Below are positions 33,788 to 41,527 of a DNA stretch of 64,000 bases, piece by piece (the first letter of the stretch is position 1; each line of letters starts with the position of its first letter). A model generated the notes under the pieces. The model had not been told where the DNA came from and did not search any database. It was given only the letters and a program-made list of their open reading frames with translations. The position numbers and the translations under genes were made by a program. The stretch comes from MWBF01 sp040772005. GTDB taxonomy: Bacteria; Chloroflexota; Anaerolineae; CG2-30-64-16. The stretch is taken from positions 1-64,000 of the forward strand of contig JAXGYZ010000011.1 of the NCBI GenBank assembly GCA_040772005.1, read 5' to 3'.

Positions 33788-34121
33788 CGAGAATTTCAAC
33801 AACGACATCGTGTCGGGCCTGCTACGCCTGCAACCCGATATCGACATAGAACGGGTGCAGGATGTTGGACTCAGACAAGCCAGGGATGAGGCGGTTCTGG
33901 AGTGGGCGGCTTCGCAAGGCAGAGTCATCCTGACTCACGACGCCAACACACTGATCGGTCTGGCGTATGCCAGGATCAGGGCTGGGCTGCCGATGGCGGG
34001 TGTGTTGGCGGTCAGAGAGAGTCTGCGGGAAGGCGAAGCGATTGATGAACTCCTGGTGTTCTGCCTGTGCAGCCGCGAGAATGAATGGGCCGGGCAGGTG
34101 ATCTACCTGCCGCTCAAATAG
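33768..34121 (+). CDS. DUF5615 family PIN-like toxin
   Basis: The 117-residue protein starts IRLLADENFNNDIVSGLLR and contains QGRVILTHDANTLI. These are the acidic positions of the Mut7-C/DUF5615 PIN-like nuclease fold, so it probably cleaves RNA when not held by the DUF433 partner. The start is GTG 33768 inside the antitoxin gene, with GAGAAGG upstream. Codon use appears less GC-extreme than the neighbours, which would fit horizontal arrival. Confidence 0.82.
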   Translation: MIRLLADENFNNDIVSGLLRLQPDIDIERVQDVGLRQARDEAVLEWAASQGRVILTHDANTLIGLAYARIRAGLPMAGVLAVRESLREGEAIDELLVFCLCSRENEWAGQVIYLPLK

Positions 34122-34124
34122 GGG

Positions 34125-35222
34125 GTGGTCTTGCCGCGGCAGGTGATCGGGCTGACGGGCGGCATCGGGACGGGCAAGAGCCGTGTGCTGGATACGCTCG
34201 TCTCATTGGGCGCGGACGGGGTGGACGCCGACCGCATCAGCCGCGAGGTCATGCTGCCCGGCGGTCCGGCCTTCGAGCCGGTCGTGGCCGCGTTTGGCCG
34301 CGATATGCTGACGGCTGAGGGACAGATTGACCGGTCGCGGCTGGGCCAGCGGGTCTTTGCCGATTCCACAGCGCTGGCACGCCTGGAGAGTATCGTCCAT
34401 CCGGCAGTACACGAGGCCATCAAGGGCCGGCTGGCAGCCTCAGATGCGCCGGTCTTCGTCATCGAGGCCATCAAGCTGCTTGAGGCCGGGCTCAGCCGCG
34501 CGCTGTGCGATGTGGTATGGGTGACACAATGCAGTTACCGGTCGCAGGTGGCGCGGCTCAAGGCCAGCCGGGGCATGTCTGAGGCGGAGGTGCGGCGGCG
34601 GCTGGCGAACCAGATGCCGCCCGCCGCGATGGCCCGGCAGGCCGATCTGGTCATCAGCACCAATGGCACGTATGCGGAGACGGATCTGGCCGTGCTGGCA
34701 GGCTGGGCAGGCCTGGCCGCGCCGCTGTCGCCGCCGGAATATGCTGCCGCGACGGACGAGGACGCCGAGGGCGTGGCCGCAGTGCTCAACAGCATCGTAC
34801 GCGAGGGCGGCCAGACGGTCATCGACCGCACGTTCACACCGGCCCAGGAGCGCCGGTTCATCCGTAGCCTGCCCCCGCGCAGCCGGCTGACCGTCGCCCG
34901 GCTGGGGCGGGTGATCGCGGGGTTCCAGGTGATGGAGCCTTACGCGGATTACACGGGCGCGCTGGATCACGTCGCCGGCCTGGGAACCTACGTCGCGGCG
35001 CCCGTGCGCGGCCGGGGCCTCGGGCAGGGGCTCATGGCGCACACATGCGTCGCGGCGCGGCAGATGGGCTATCGCAAGTTCGTGATCATGGTGCGCGCCG
35101 ATAATGCGGGCGCGCAGGCGTTTTATGAGCGGCTGGGGTTCCGTACGTGCGGCCGGCTGACCGCGCAGGCGCATATCGACGGCCGCGAGGTGGATGAAAT
35201 CATCTACGAGCTGTTCTTGTAA
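34125..35222 (+). CDS. coaE: Dephospho-CoA kinase fused to a GNAT acetyltransferase
   Basis: The 365-residue protein joins two domains. Residues 1-205 are CoaE: P-loop GLTGGIGTGKS, DGVDADRISREVMLPGG and VFVIEAIKLLEAGLSRALCD, the enzyme that phosphorylates dephospho-CoA to CoA. Residues 206-365 are a GNAT domain with acetyl-CoA loop VRGRGLGQGLMAHT and AGAQAFYERLGFRTCGRL. The frame is continuous, so it is a real fusion rather than adjacent genes. The first enzyme makes the CoA moiety whose acetyl thioester the second uses. The GTG start is 3 bp after the toxin stop. Confidence 0.88.
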   Translation: MVLPRQVIGLTGGIGTGKSRVLDTLVSLGADGVDADRISREVMLPGGPAFEPVVAAFGRDMLTAEGQIDRSRLGQRVFADSTALARLESIVHPAVHEAIKGRLAASDAPVFVIEAIKLLEAGLSRALCDVVWVTQCSYRSQVARLKASRGMSEAEVRRRLANQMPPAAMARQADLVISTNGTYAETDLAVLAGWAGLAAPLSPPEYAAATDEDAEGVAAVLNSIVREGGQTVIDRTFTPAQERRFIRSLPPRSRLTVARLGRVIAGFQVMEPYADYTGALDHVAGLGTYVAAPVRGRGLGQGLMAHTCVAARQMGYRKFVIMVRADNAGAQAFYERLGFRTCGRLTAQAHIDGREVDEIIYELFL

Positions 35223-35237
35223 GTATTTATACGTGAC

Positions 35238-35327
35238 GTTGAGACAGGATTCACAGGATTGACAGGATTTGCGCAATGCGCGGCGCGGACCGCTGCAATC
35301 CTGATAATCCTGTGAATCCTGTCAAGC
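35238..35327. repeat. ACAGGATT-type inverted repeat
   Basis: Iterated GACAGGATTCACAGGATTGA and the complementary AATCCTGTGAATCCTGTCAA arms flank a GCGCAATGCGCGGCGC centre. It lies between the coaE fusion and the next operon. Iterated 8-9-mers in inverted arms recur elsewhere in the window with other cores. Confidence 0.6.
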
Positions 35328-35382
35328 AAGCTGTGCGGGTTTCATGGCGGAATCGGTTTAGAAGGTCTTTCGGAGTTGCAGT

Positions 35383-35589
35383 ATGACACAACTGCGTAGG
35401 CTATGGGACGAGCATCCGAACCTGGTGTCCTGGCTGGCACTGGCGGTCGGCATGGTCGTGATTCTTTACTTTGCGGCGCGCCACGTCGGCTTCCAGCCGG
35501 GACAGTGGGCCGCGCTCATCGCCGCCACCATCGGGTTGGCGGGGTTGTGTGTCTGGATCATCAGTTGGGAAGACCGTGACAGTCAATGA
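35383..35589 (+). CDS. Small two-helix membrane protein
   Basis: The 68-residue protein has two hydrophobic helices (about 15-34 and 42-60) separated by HVGFQPGQWA, and an acidic end. No family is recognised. CGGAG precedes the ATG. Its stop overlaps the dnaJ start by 4 bp (ATGA), so the genes are translationally coupled. Confidence 0.65.
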   Translation: MTQLRRLWDEHPNLVSWLALAVGMVVILYFAARHVGFQPGQWAALIAATIGLAGLCVWIISWEDRDSQ

Positions 35590-36731
35590 GCAAGCGTGAT
35601 TATTACGAGGTTCTCGGCGTCGGGCGTGACGCGGACGAGAACGCCATCAAGAGCGCGTACCGGCGCCTCGCGCGGCAGTATCATCCTGACGTCAACAAGT
35701 CGGATGATGCCGAGGAACGCTTCAAGGAAATCAACGAAGCGTACGAGGTCCTGAGCGACGCGGATAAGCGCGCGGCCTATGACCGCTACGGCCATGCCGC
35801 GACGCAGGGCGGCTTCGGCGCGGGCGGGCCGGGCGGCGCGGGTTACGGCGGATTTCCCGGCTTCGGCGACATCTTCGAGGAATTCTTCGGCGGCATGGGC
35901 GGGATGCGCGGCGCAGCCCGCGGCCCGGCGCGCGGCGCAGACCTGCGCTATGACCTGGAGATCACCTTCCAGGAGGCCGTCTTCGGCGCGGAGAAGGAAG
36001 TCGAGATCCCGCGGCAGGAAGTCTGTCCCGTGTGCCAGGGTTCCGGCGCGGAGCCGGGCACCAAGCCCATCCGCTGCCCGCAGTGCAACGGCACGGGCGA
36101 AGTGCGCCGCGCGCAGCAGACCATCCTGGGCCAGTTCGTCAGCGTGAGCACCTGCCCGCGCTGCAACGGTGAACGGGAGATCGCGACGACCCCGTGCACC
36201 AACTGCCGCGGGCAGCGCCGCGTCCAGGTCACGCGCAAGCTGGCCGTGAGCATTCCCGCGGGCGTGGATGATGGGATGCGCATCCGGCTGGCAGGCGAGG
36301 GCGAGCCGGGCGAGCGCGGCGGGCCGATGGGCAACCTGTTCGTCGTGCTGCATGTCACGCCGCACCCGCTGTTCCAGCGGCAGGAGAACGACATCCTGCT
36401 GGAGCTGCCCGTCAACATCGTGCAGGCGACGCTGGGCACGGAGCTGGATGTGCCGACGCTGGAAGGGACATCGAAGCTGACCATCCCTGCGGGCACGCAA
36501 CACGGCGAGGTCTTCCGCCTGCGCGGGAAGGGCGTCCCGATCCTGCGCAGCAGCCGTCGCGGGGATCAACTGGTGGTCGTGCGCGTGGTCGTGCCGGAGA
36601 AGCTCAACGACAAACAGCGCAAGCTGCTCAAGGAGCTGGGCGAGTCGCTGGGGCTGGAGTCGTTGGGCAAGGACAACCGCAGCCTGTTCGAGAAGCTGAT
36701 CGACGCGGTGGGGGATGCGTTTGGGCAGTAG
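35586..36731 (+). CDS. dnaJ: Chaperone protein DnaJ
   Basis: The 381-residue DnaJ has the J domain with YHPDVN at about residues 33-38, a Gly/Phe-rich stretch (75-110), a zinc-finger region and two C-terminal beta domains plus dimerisation end. The cysteine repeats are CPVCQGSG, CPQCNGTG, CPRCNGER and CTNCRGQR. The last two keep CxxC but lose the final glycine. It stimulates DnaK and delivers unfolded proteins. No dnaK or grpE is adjacent. Confidence 0.95.
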   Translation: MSKRDYYEVLGVGRDADENAIKSAYRRLARQYHPDVNKSDDAEERFKEINEAYEVLSDADKRAAYDRYGHAATQGGFGAGGPGGAGYGGFPGFGDIFEEFFGGMGGMRGAARGPARGADLRYDLEITFQEAVFGAEKEVEIPRQEVCPVCQGSGAEPGTKPIRCPQCNGTGEVRRAQQTILGQFVSVSTCPRCNGEREIATTPCTNCRGQRRVQVTRKLAVSIPAGVDDGMRIRLAGEGEPGERGGPMGNLFVVLHVTPHPLFQRQENDILLELPVNIVQATLGTELDVPTLEGTSKLTIPAGTQHGEVFRLRGKGVPILRSSRRGDQLVVVRVVVPEKLNDKQRKLLKELGESLGLESLGKDNRSLFEKLIDAVGDAFGQ

Positions 36732-36732
36732 T

Positions 36733-36792
36733 TTACTATTTACTCATTACTCGTTACTCGTTTATGTAATGAGTAATGAGTAACCAGTAAAG
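36733..36792. repeat. ACTCATTACTCG-type inverted repeat
   Basis: ACTCATTACTCGTTACTCG and the complementary TAATGAGTAATGAGTAACC units form an inverted repeat just after dnaJ. It may be a transcription attenuator before prmA. A one-sided tract with the same units is at 43301-43348. Confidence 0.55.
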
Positions 36793-36802
36793 GAGCTTTC
36801 AC

Positions 36803-37735
36803 GTGCAGTGGATCGAGATCAGCGTGCGGGCCGACGGGGAGGCCGCAGAGGCCGTCAGCGAGCTGTTTAACCGGCTGAACAGCCGACCGGACGGCCAGGG
36901 CGGCGCGGTCACCGAGGTCGGCGGATTCGATCCGGTCGGCGACGATCACCGACCCTTCGTGACCGTGCGCACCTATCTCTCCGCGGGCGAGCCCGACGCG
37001 GCAGACCGCCAGCGCCAGATCGAAGAGGGGCTGTGGTTCCTGGGGCGCATCTACCCGTTGAGCGAGCCGCACATCCGCCCGCTGGCCGAGGAGGATTGGG
37101 CCAACGCGTGGAAGGCCAGCTATCGCCCGCTGCACGTGGGCCGCTTCCTCATCATCCCCGAATGGGAGCGGGACAGCGTGCAGCCTGCCGCGGGTGAGCT
37201 GCCGATCGTACTCGACCCCGGCATGGCGTTCGGCACGGGGCTGCACCCCAGCACACAGTTGTGTTTGCGCTTGATGCCCGCCCTGGTGCGACCCGGCATG
37301 CGCGTGTTAGATGCGGGTTGCGGCTCCGGCATCCTCAGCATCGCAGCGGCGCGGCTCGGCGCAGGCCGCGTGGACGCGTTCGACATCGACCCCATCGCAG
37401 TCACCGCAACGCAGGAAAATGCCGCGCTGAATGACCTGCCCATCCCGATCCATGTCGTGCAGTCCGAGGGGCCGGGCGGGGGTGACCCGTTCTGGCTGCC
37501 GCTGGGCGCCGCGCCGCCGGTCTGGGATGTCATTCTCGTCAACATCCTGCCTCATGTCATCCGGGTCTTGATCGAGCAGGGCCTGCACACCTATCGCGCG
37601 GCGGGCGGGCAAATGATCCTCGCCGGCATCATCGAAGAACGCGAGCCGGAGCTGGTCACATTCCTGGCGGAGCAAGGCCTGACCGTCCGGCAGCGCTTCG
37701 GCCAGGGCGACTGGGTGGTGCTGGTGGTCGCCTGA
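36803..37735 (+). CDS. prmA: Ribosomal protein L11 methyltransferase
   Basis: The 310-residue protein matches PrmA: an N-terminal substrate domain beginning QWIEISVRADGEAAEAVSEL, then the class I methyltransferase core with PGMAFGTGLHPSTQLCLRLM and SAM motif VLDAGCGSGILSIAAARLGA, and the NILPHVIRVL segment corresponding to the NIL active loop. It trimethylates ribosomal protein L11. GTG is the start, with AAGGAG upstream. Confidence 0.94.
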   Translation: MQWIEISVRADGEAAEAVSELFNRLNSRPDGQGGAVTEVGGFDPVGDDHRPFVTVRTYLSAGEPDAADRQRQIEEGLWFLGRIYPLSEPHIRPLAEEDWANAWKASYRPLHVGRFLIIPEWERDSVQPAAGELPIVLDPGMAFGTGLHPSTQLCLRLMPALVRPGMRVLDAGCGSGILSIAAARLGAGRVDAFDIDPIAVTATQENAALNDLPIPIHVVQSEGPGGGDPFWLPLGAAPPVWDVILVNILPHVIRVLIEQGLHTYRAAGGQMILAGIIEEREPELVTFLAEQGLTVRQRFGQGDWVVLVVA

Positions 37736-37745
37736 GCGAGGTAGC

Positions 37746-38564
37746 ATGAAGCAGGCGTATCCCATACTCGAGTTTGACCCGTCGCCGCGCGGGGTCATCG
37801 AGCCGCGGCGTCCTGCGAAGCTCAATTCGGTGCCGGAGGTGTGCGTTGTCTGCTTCTTCGGTGAGGTCATCCGCAAGCTCGTGCGTGAGAAGCGGCTGCG
37901 GCGCATCCATACGCTGCGCAGCGAGATGGGGCCGCACCACCTCTATGAGATGATTGTGGACGGACAGCCGGGCGCTGAGCCTCAGCGTATCGCCGTGTTT
38001 CATTCGGCGGTCGGCGCGGCGCTGGCCGCCGGGCTGGTCGAAGAGATGATTGCGTGCGGCTCGCGGCGGTTCGTGGCCTGCGGCGGCGCGGGCGTGCTGG
38101 ACCGCGAGATTGCGGTGGGTCATGTCGTCATCCCGGTCAGCGCAGTCCGCGACGAGGGGACCTCGTACCATTATCTGCCGCCGGGCCGCGAGGTGGCGGC
38201 CGGCCCTGCGGCCGTTGCGGCCATCGAGCAGGTCTTGCAGGCGCACGGCGTGCCATATGTGAAGGGCAAGACGTGGACGACCGACGGCTTCTACCGTGAA
38301 ACGCCCGACAAGGTGGCATTGCGCCGCGCGGAAGGCTGCCTGACCGTCGAGATGGAGGCCGCGGCTTTCTTCGCGGTCGCGCAGTTCCGGGGCGTGCAGT
38401 TCGGCCAGATGCTCTACGGCGGCGACGACGTTAGCGGCGCGGAGTGGGATCACCGCGACTGGGTAAAGCGGCCCACGATCCGCGAGCAGTTGTTCTGGCT
38501 GGCGGTGGAAGCTGGGTTGGCGATGGCGACGGCCTGCGGTTACAAATCGCAGGCTGATATGTGA
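37746..38564 (+). CDS. Nucleoside phosphorylase
   Basis: The 272-residue protein belongs to the NP-I phosphorylase family (uridine/purine nucleoside phosphorylase-like), with HSAVGAALAAGLVEEMIACG, the GGAGVLDREIAVGHVVIP segment and the substrate-binding TVEMEAAAFFAVAQF near residue 200. It splits a nucleoside with phosphate. The last residues (CGYKSQADM) are encoded inside a GCCTGCGGTTACAAATCGCA hairpin that belongs to the following repeat block, so the C-terminus may have been extended by a repeat. The gene is 10 bp after prmA. Confidence 0.87.
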   Translation: MKQAYPILEFDPSPRGVIEPRRPAKLNSVPEVCVVCFFGEVIRKLVREKRLRRIHTLRSEMGPHHLYEMIVDGQPGAEPQRIAVFHSAVGAALAAGLVEEMIACGSRRFVACGGAGVLDREIAVGHVVIPVSAVRDEGTSYHYLPPGREVAAGPAAVAAIEQVLQAHGVPYVKGKTWTTDGFYRETPDKVALRRAEGCLTVEMEAAAFFAVAQFRGVQFGQMLYGGDDVSGAEWDHRDWVKRPTIREQLFWLAVEAGLAMATACGYKSQADM

Positions 38565-38646
38565 AACCGGCCAAGGCCGGTTACCTGGATTGAACCAGTC
38601 TGCCTCGGCAGACTTTGTGTAGCAGGCTGAGATTTGAATCTCAGCC
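38532..38646. repeat. Cluster of four short hairpins overlapping a gene end
   Basis: Four small palindromes follow one another: GCCTGCGG...CGCAGGC (38532-38553, inside the coding end), AACCGGCCAAGGCCGGTT (about 38565-38582), AGTCTGCCTCGGCAGACT (38597-38614) and GGCTGAGATTTGAATCTCAGCC (38625-38646). The GTCTGC/GCAGAC and AACCG/CGGTT modules resemble those inside the 171-bp element. The last hairpin touches the ribosome site of rsmE. Confidence 0.6.
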
Positions 38647-38655
38647 GGGAGCACC

Positions 38656-39408
38656 ATGCACCGGTTTTTCGTCTCCCCCGCCGATTTCACGCAGCAACCG
38701 GTCGTGCTGACGGGCGAGCAGGCCCACCAGGTGCGGCGGGTGCTGCGGCTGCGCCTGGGCGAGACGGTGATGCTGCTCGACGGGCAGGGGGGCGCAGGCG
38801 AGGCCATGCTCGTCGCGCTGGATGAGCGCAGCGCGCGTTTTAAGATGACGCGGCGCTGGCAGGCTCCGCGCGAGCCGGCCGTCCACATCACGCTGTACCA
38901 GGCCGCGCTCAAGGGCGAGCGGTTCGGCTGGGCCCTGCAGAAGGGCGTCGAGGTCGGCATCAGCCGGTTCGTGCCGCTGGTGTGCGAGCGCAACGTCGTG
39001 GACGACCTGGACGCGGTGGAGGACAAGCGTGAGCGCTGGCAGCGCATCATCCAGGAGGCCGCGGAGCAGAGCGGCCGCACATACCTGCCGGAGCTGCTGC
39101 CCGCGCAGTTCTTCAGCCGGGCGGTGCAACCGGGCGATGAACCGGCGGACGCGTCTGCCTTGCGGCTGATTCCCTGGGAGGGCGAGCAGGAGGTGCGGCT
39201 GAGCACGGCCCTGGCCGCGTGTAACTTGGCCGGCGAGGTGCGCATCCAATTGTTTGTGGGGCCTGAGGGCGGCTTTGCGGAAACCGAGATTGCCCTGGCC
39301 CGGCGTTATGGGATTCAACCGGTCAGCCTGGGGCCGCGCATCTTGCGGGCGGAGACGGCAGGCATCGTGGCCGCGTCCGCGATCCTGTACCAGGCGGGCG
39401 AGTTCTGA
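38656..39408 (+). CDS. rsmE: 16S rRNA m3U1498 methyltransferase
   Basis: The 250-residue protein is RsmE: an N-terminal PUA-like domain (HRFFVSPADF ... LTGEQAHQVRRVLRLRLGE) and a SPOUT knot methyltransferase with FVGPEGGFAETEIALARRYG and the SAM-binding SLGPRILRAETAGIVAASAI. It methylates 16S rRNA U1498. GGGAG precedes the ATG. Length is normal. Confidence 0.94.
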   Translation: MHRFFVSPADFTQQPVVLTGEQAHQVRRVLRLRLGETVMLLDGQGGAGEAMLVALDERSARFKMTRRWQAPREPAVHITLYQAALKGERFGWALQKGVEVGISRFVPLVCERNVVDDLDAVEDKRERWQRIIQEAAEQSGRTYLPELLPAQFFSRAVQPGDEPADASALRLIPWEGEQEVRLSTALAACNLAGEVRIQLFVGPEGGFAETEIALARRYGIQPVSLGPRILRAETAGIVAASAILYQAGEF

Positions 39409-39411
39409 GAC

Positions 39412-39525
39412 TTTGCAACATAGTGGAGTCCGCATCCTCAGATGCGGGTGGCATAAGATGCGGGTGGCTTTGCAACATAGTGGAGTCCGCATCCTCAGAT
39501 GCGGGTGGCATAAGATGCGGGTGGC
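39412..39525. repeat. Perfect 57-bp tandem duplication
   Basis: The unit TTTGCAACATAGTGGAGTCC ... GATGCGGGTGGC (57 bp) occurs twice head to tail with no difference seen, followed by a partial GGCATAA. It contains the GCATCCTCAGATGC palindrome seen in the 2.8 and 10.7 kb repeats. It separates rsmE from trxB. Confidence 0.85.
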
Positions 39526-39546
39526 ATAAACATGGGAGGCATTATC

Positions 39547-40623
39547 ATGTTGGACGGATTGAGCTTTAACCTGGGCAGCACCGGCAGCGAAGAAGCCGGC
39601 GGCGCTGCCGCCGGCGAGGAAACCCAGCCCATCGAGCGCGGGCCGCGGCCCGAAATCGAGAATGTCATCGTCGTCGGCAGCGGGCCGGCCGGCTGGAGCG
39701 CCGCGATTTACACTGCGCGCGCCAACCTGCGCCCCCTGCTCATCACCGGCAACGACCTGGGCGGGCAGATCGCGCTGACGACCGAGGTCGAGAATTTCCC
39801 CGGGTTTGAGTCCATCCAGGGGCCGGAACTGGTCGAGCGGATGCAGCGGCAGGCCGAGCGCTTCGACACCGAAGTGCTGATCGACTACGTGACCGAAATC
39901 GATGTGAACGGCCCGCCCTTTACGGTCAAGACCGCGGGCGGCCAGGAGTTCAAGACGAAGGGCCTCGTCGTCGCGACCGGTGCATCGCCCCGGCGATTGG
40001 GCGTGCCGGGCGAGGAGCCGCTGACCGGCCGCGGAGTGAGCTATTGCGCGACCTGCGACGGCTTCTTCTTCCGCAACAAGGACGTCATGGTCATCGGCGG
40101 CGGCGACAGCGCGCTGCAGGAGGCGCTGTTCCTGACCAAGTTTGCGTCGCGCGTGCGGATCGTCCACCGCCGCGACCAGTTGCGCGCGGGCGCGACGCTG
40201 CAGCGCCGCGCCAAAGAGAATCCCAAGATCGAGTTTGTGTGGAACACGGTTGTGACTAGCATCAACGGCCAGAACAAGGTCGAGTCGGTCACGCTGCGCG
40301 ACCTGGTGACCGGCGAGACCCATGATACGCCGACGGACGGCGTGTTCGTCTATATCGGCCACCTGCCCAACAATCAGTTGTTCCTGGACAAGCTGGAGAT
40401 GGACGAGGAAGGGTATCTCATCACGGACAAGCTGATGCGCACGAGCGTGCCGGGCATCTTCGCGGCGGGCGAAATCCAGGATCATCGCTTCAAGCAGGCG
40501 GCCACCTCGGCAGGGCAGGGCGTGGCCGCGGCGATGGAGGTCGAGAAGTACCTGGCCGACCTGGAGGACCGGACGTATCCGGGCCGCGAGGAGACCTACA
40601 CCGAGGTGGAACTGGCCGCATAG
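39547..40623 (+). CDS. trxB: Thioredoxin reductase
   Basis: The 358-residue flavoprotein has the FAD site VIVVGSGPAGWSAAIYTARA, redox motif CATCDG (CxxC), the NADPH site VMVIGGGDSALQEALFL and the late FAAGEIQDHRFKQAATSAGQ. It reduces thioredoxin with NADPH. About 33 extra N-terminal residues, acidic and Gly-rich, precede the usual FAD motif start. GGGAGG at 39534-39539 selects ATG 39547 over the upstream ATG at 39532. As a cytoplasmic thiol system it may ultimately feed the exported thioredoxin-fold proteins at 23-30 kb; that link is inference. Confidence 0.93.
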   Translation: MLDGLSFNLGSTGSEEAGGAAAGEETQPIERGPRPEIENVIVVGSGPAGWSAAIYTARANLRPLLITGNDLGGQIALTTEVENFPGFESIQGPELVERMQRQAERFDTEVLIDYVTEIDVNGPPFTVKTAGGQEFKTKGLVVATGASPRRLGVPGEEPLTGRGVSYCATCDGFFFRNKDVMVIGGGDSALQEALFLTKFASRVRIVHRRDQLRAGATLQRRAKENPKIEFVWNTVVTSINGQNKVESVTLRDLVTGETHDTPTDGVFVYIGHLPNNQLFLDKLEMDEEGYLITDKLMRTSVPGIFAAGEIQDHRFKQAATSAGQGVAAAMEVEKYLADLEDRTYPGREETYTEVELAA

Positions 40624-40630
40624 GCATACA

Positions 40631-40679
40631 ATAGACCTTCGAGGTCGGGCGACTTTGTCGCCCGACCTCGAAGGTCTAT
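40631..40679. repeat. Perfect 49-bp palindrome downstream of trxB
   Basis: ATAGACCTTCGAGGTCGGGC and its exact complement flank a short GACTTTGTC centre. It lies 8 bp after the trxB stop and 20 bp before the next start, and may act as a terminator or attenuator. Confidence 0.75.
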
Positions 40680-40698
40680 TCACGGGAAGGAACCCAGC

Positions 40699-41469
40699 AT
40701 GGCAACGATTGCCGAACTCCAGTCCTACCAGCGCAAGGCCTCCGCGCACACACGCAACACGGTCGTCTGCTCGCCCTTTCAACTCTACATTCACCCGACT
40801 GACACCTTCCGTTTCTTCAACTACGCCATCCCGGATGCACCGGTCGAAGTACTGACCCGCGACGACCTGGCGCGGCTGCGCGTGGCGTTCGCGAAGCAGG
40901 GCCGGATGATGCGGTTCGAGTTCATCCACGAGTACACGCCGCGGCTGCGCGACCTGCTGGAGGGCCTGGGTGTGCCGCTGGAGAGCGAGACCCCGCTGCT
41001 CGTTTGCACGCGGGAGACCTGGCGTGACGTGGCCGGGCCGCAGGGCCTGGAGATTCTGCGGCTGACGGCGGACTCGCCTGAGACATACCTCGCGGCGCAG
41101 ATCACCGTGAGCAGCCGCGGGTTCGGCGGGGACGGCCGCGATGTGAACGCTGAGCGCATCGCGGATCTGCGCCGCCGGCTGCGGCTGGGCAGCGGGTACT
41201 ACCTGGCCCTGTTGGACGGTGCGCCCGTCGGCGTCGGCGCGTACATGGTGCCGCTGGATGGCTTCAGCGAGTTGGTGGGCATCGCGACGCTGCCGGAACA
41301 CCGGCGACAGGGTGTTGCGGGCGCGGTCACCGCAGCGATGGCCCGCCAGTTGTTCGATGAGGGGGTTCGCACGGCTTTTCTGACGGCTGCCGATGACGCG
41401 GCGAGCCGGGTGTATCAGCGCGCGGGCTTCAGCCGGGTAGGCACGGGGCTGGCGTTCTGCGAGGAATGA
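40699..41469 (+). CDS. GNAT family N-acetyltransferase
   Basis: The 256-residue protein has a C-terminal GNAT domain (about 135-256) with acetyl-CoA loop LPEHRRQGVAGAVTAAMARQ and SRVYQRAGFSRVGTGLAF. The N-terminal ~120 residues are a second, diverged domain that may be a GNAT-like half. The substrate is unknown. AAGGAACC precedes the ATG. A bidirectional terminator follows. Confidence 0.82.
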   Translation: MATIAELQSYQRKASAHTRNTVVCSPFQLYIHPTDTFRFFNYAIPDAPVEVLTRDDLARLRVAFAKQGRMMRFEFIHEYTPRLRDLLEGLGVPLESETPLLVCTRETWRDVAGPQGLEILRLTADSPETYLAAQITVSSRGFGGDGRDVNAERIADLRRRLRLGSGYYLALLDGAPVGVGAYMVPLDGFSELVGIATLPEHRRQGVAGAVTAAMARQLFDEGVRTAFLTAADDAASRVYQRAGFSRVGTGLAFCEE

Positions 41470-41475
41470 ATATCA

Positions 41476-41520
41476 ATGCCCCTTTGCGGGCCTGGTGAAA
41501 CCAGGCCCGCAAAGGGGCAT
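41476..41520. terminator. Bidirectional terminator between convergent genes
   Basis: A perfect 45-bp palindrome (ATGCCCCTTTGCGGGCCTGG, 5-base centre, exact complement) begins 6 bp after the GNAT stop codon and ends 7 bp before the stop codon of the convergent aldo/keto reductase. Confidence 0.8.
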
Positions 41521-41527
41521 GAGCGAT

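Noticed and set aside
39412..39525. CRISPR-like array
   Set aside because: There are only two identical adjacent units with no spacer between them.
38641..41301. 886-residue open frame on the minus strand
   Set aside because: It is antisense to rsmE, trxB and the GNAT gene, which have clear family motifs. Such long antisense frames are expected in GC-rich DNA.
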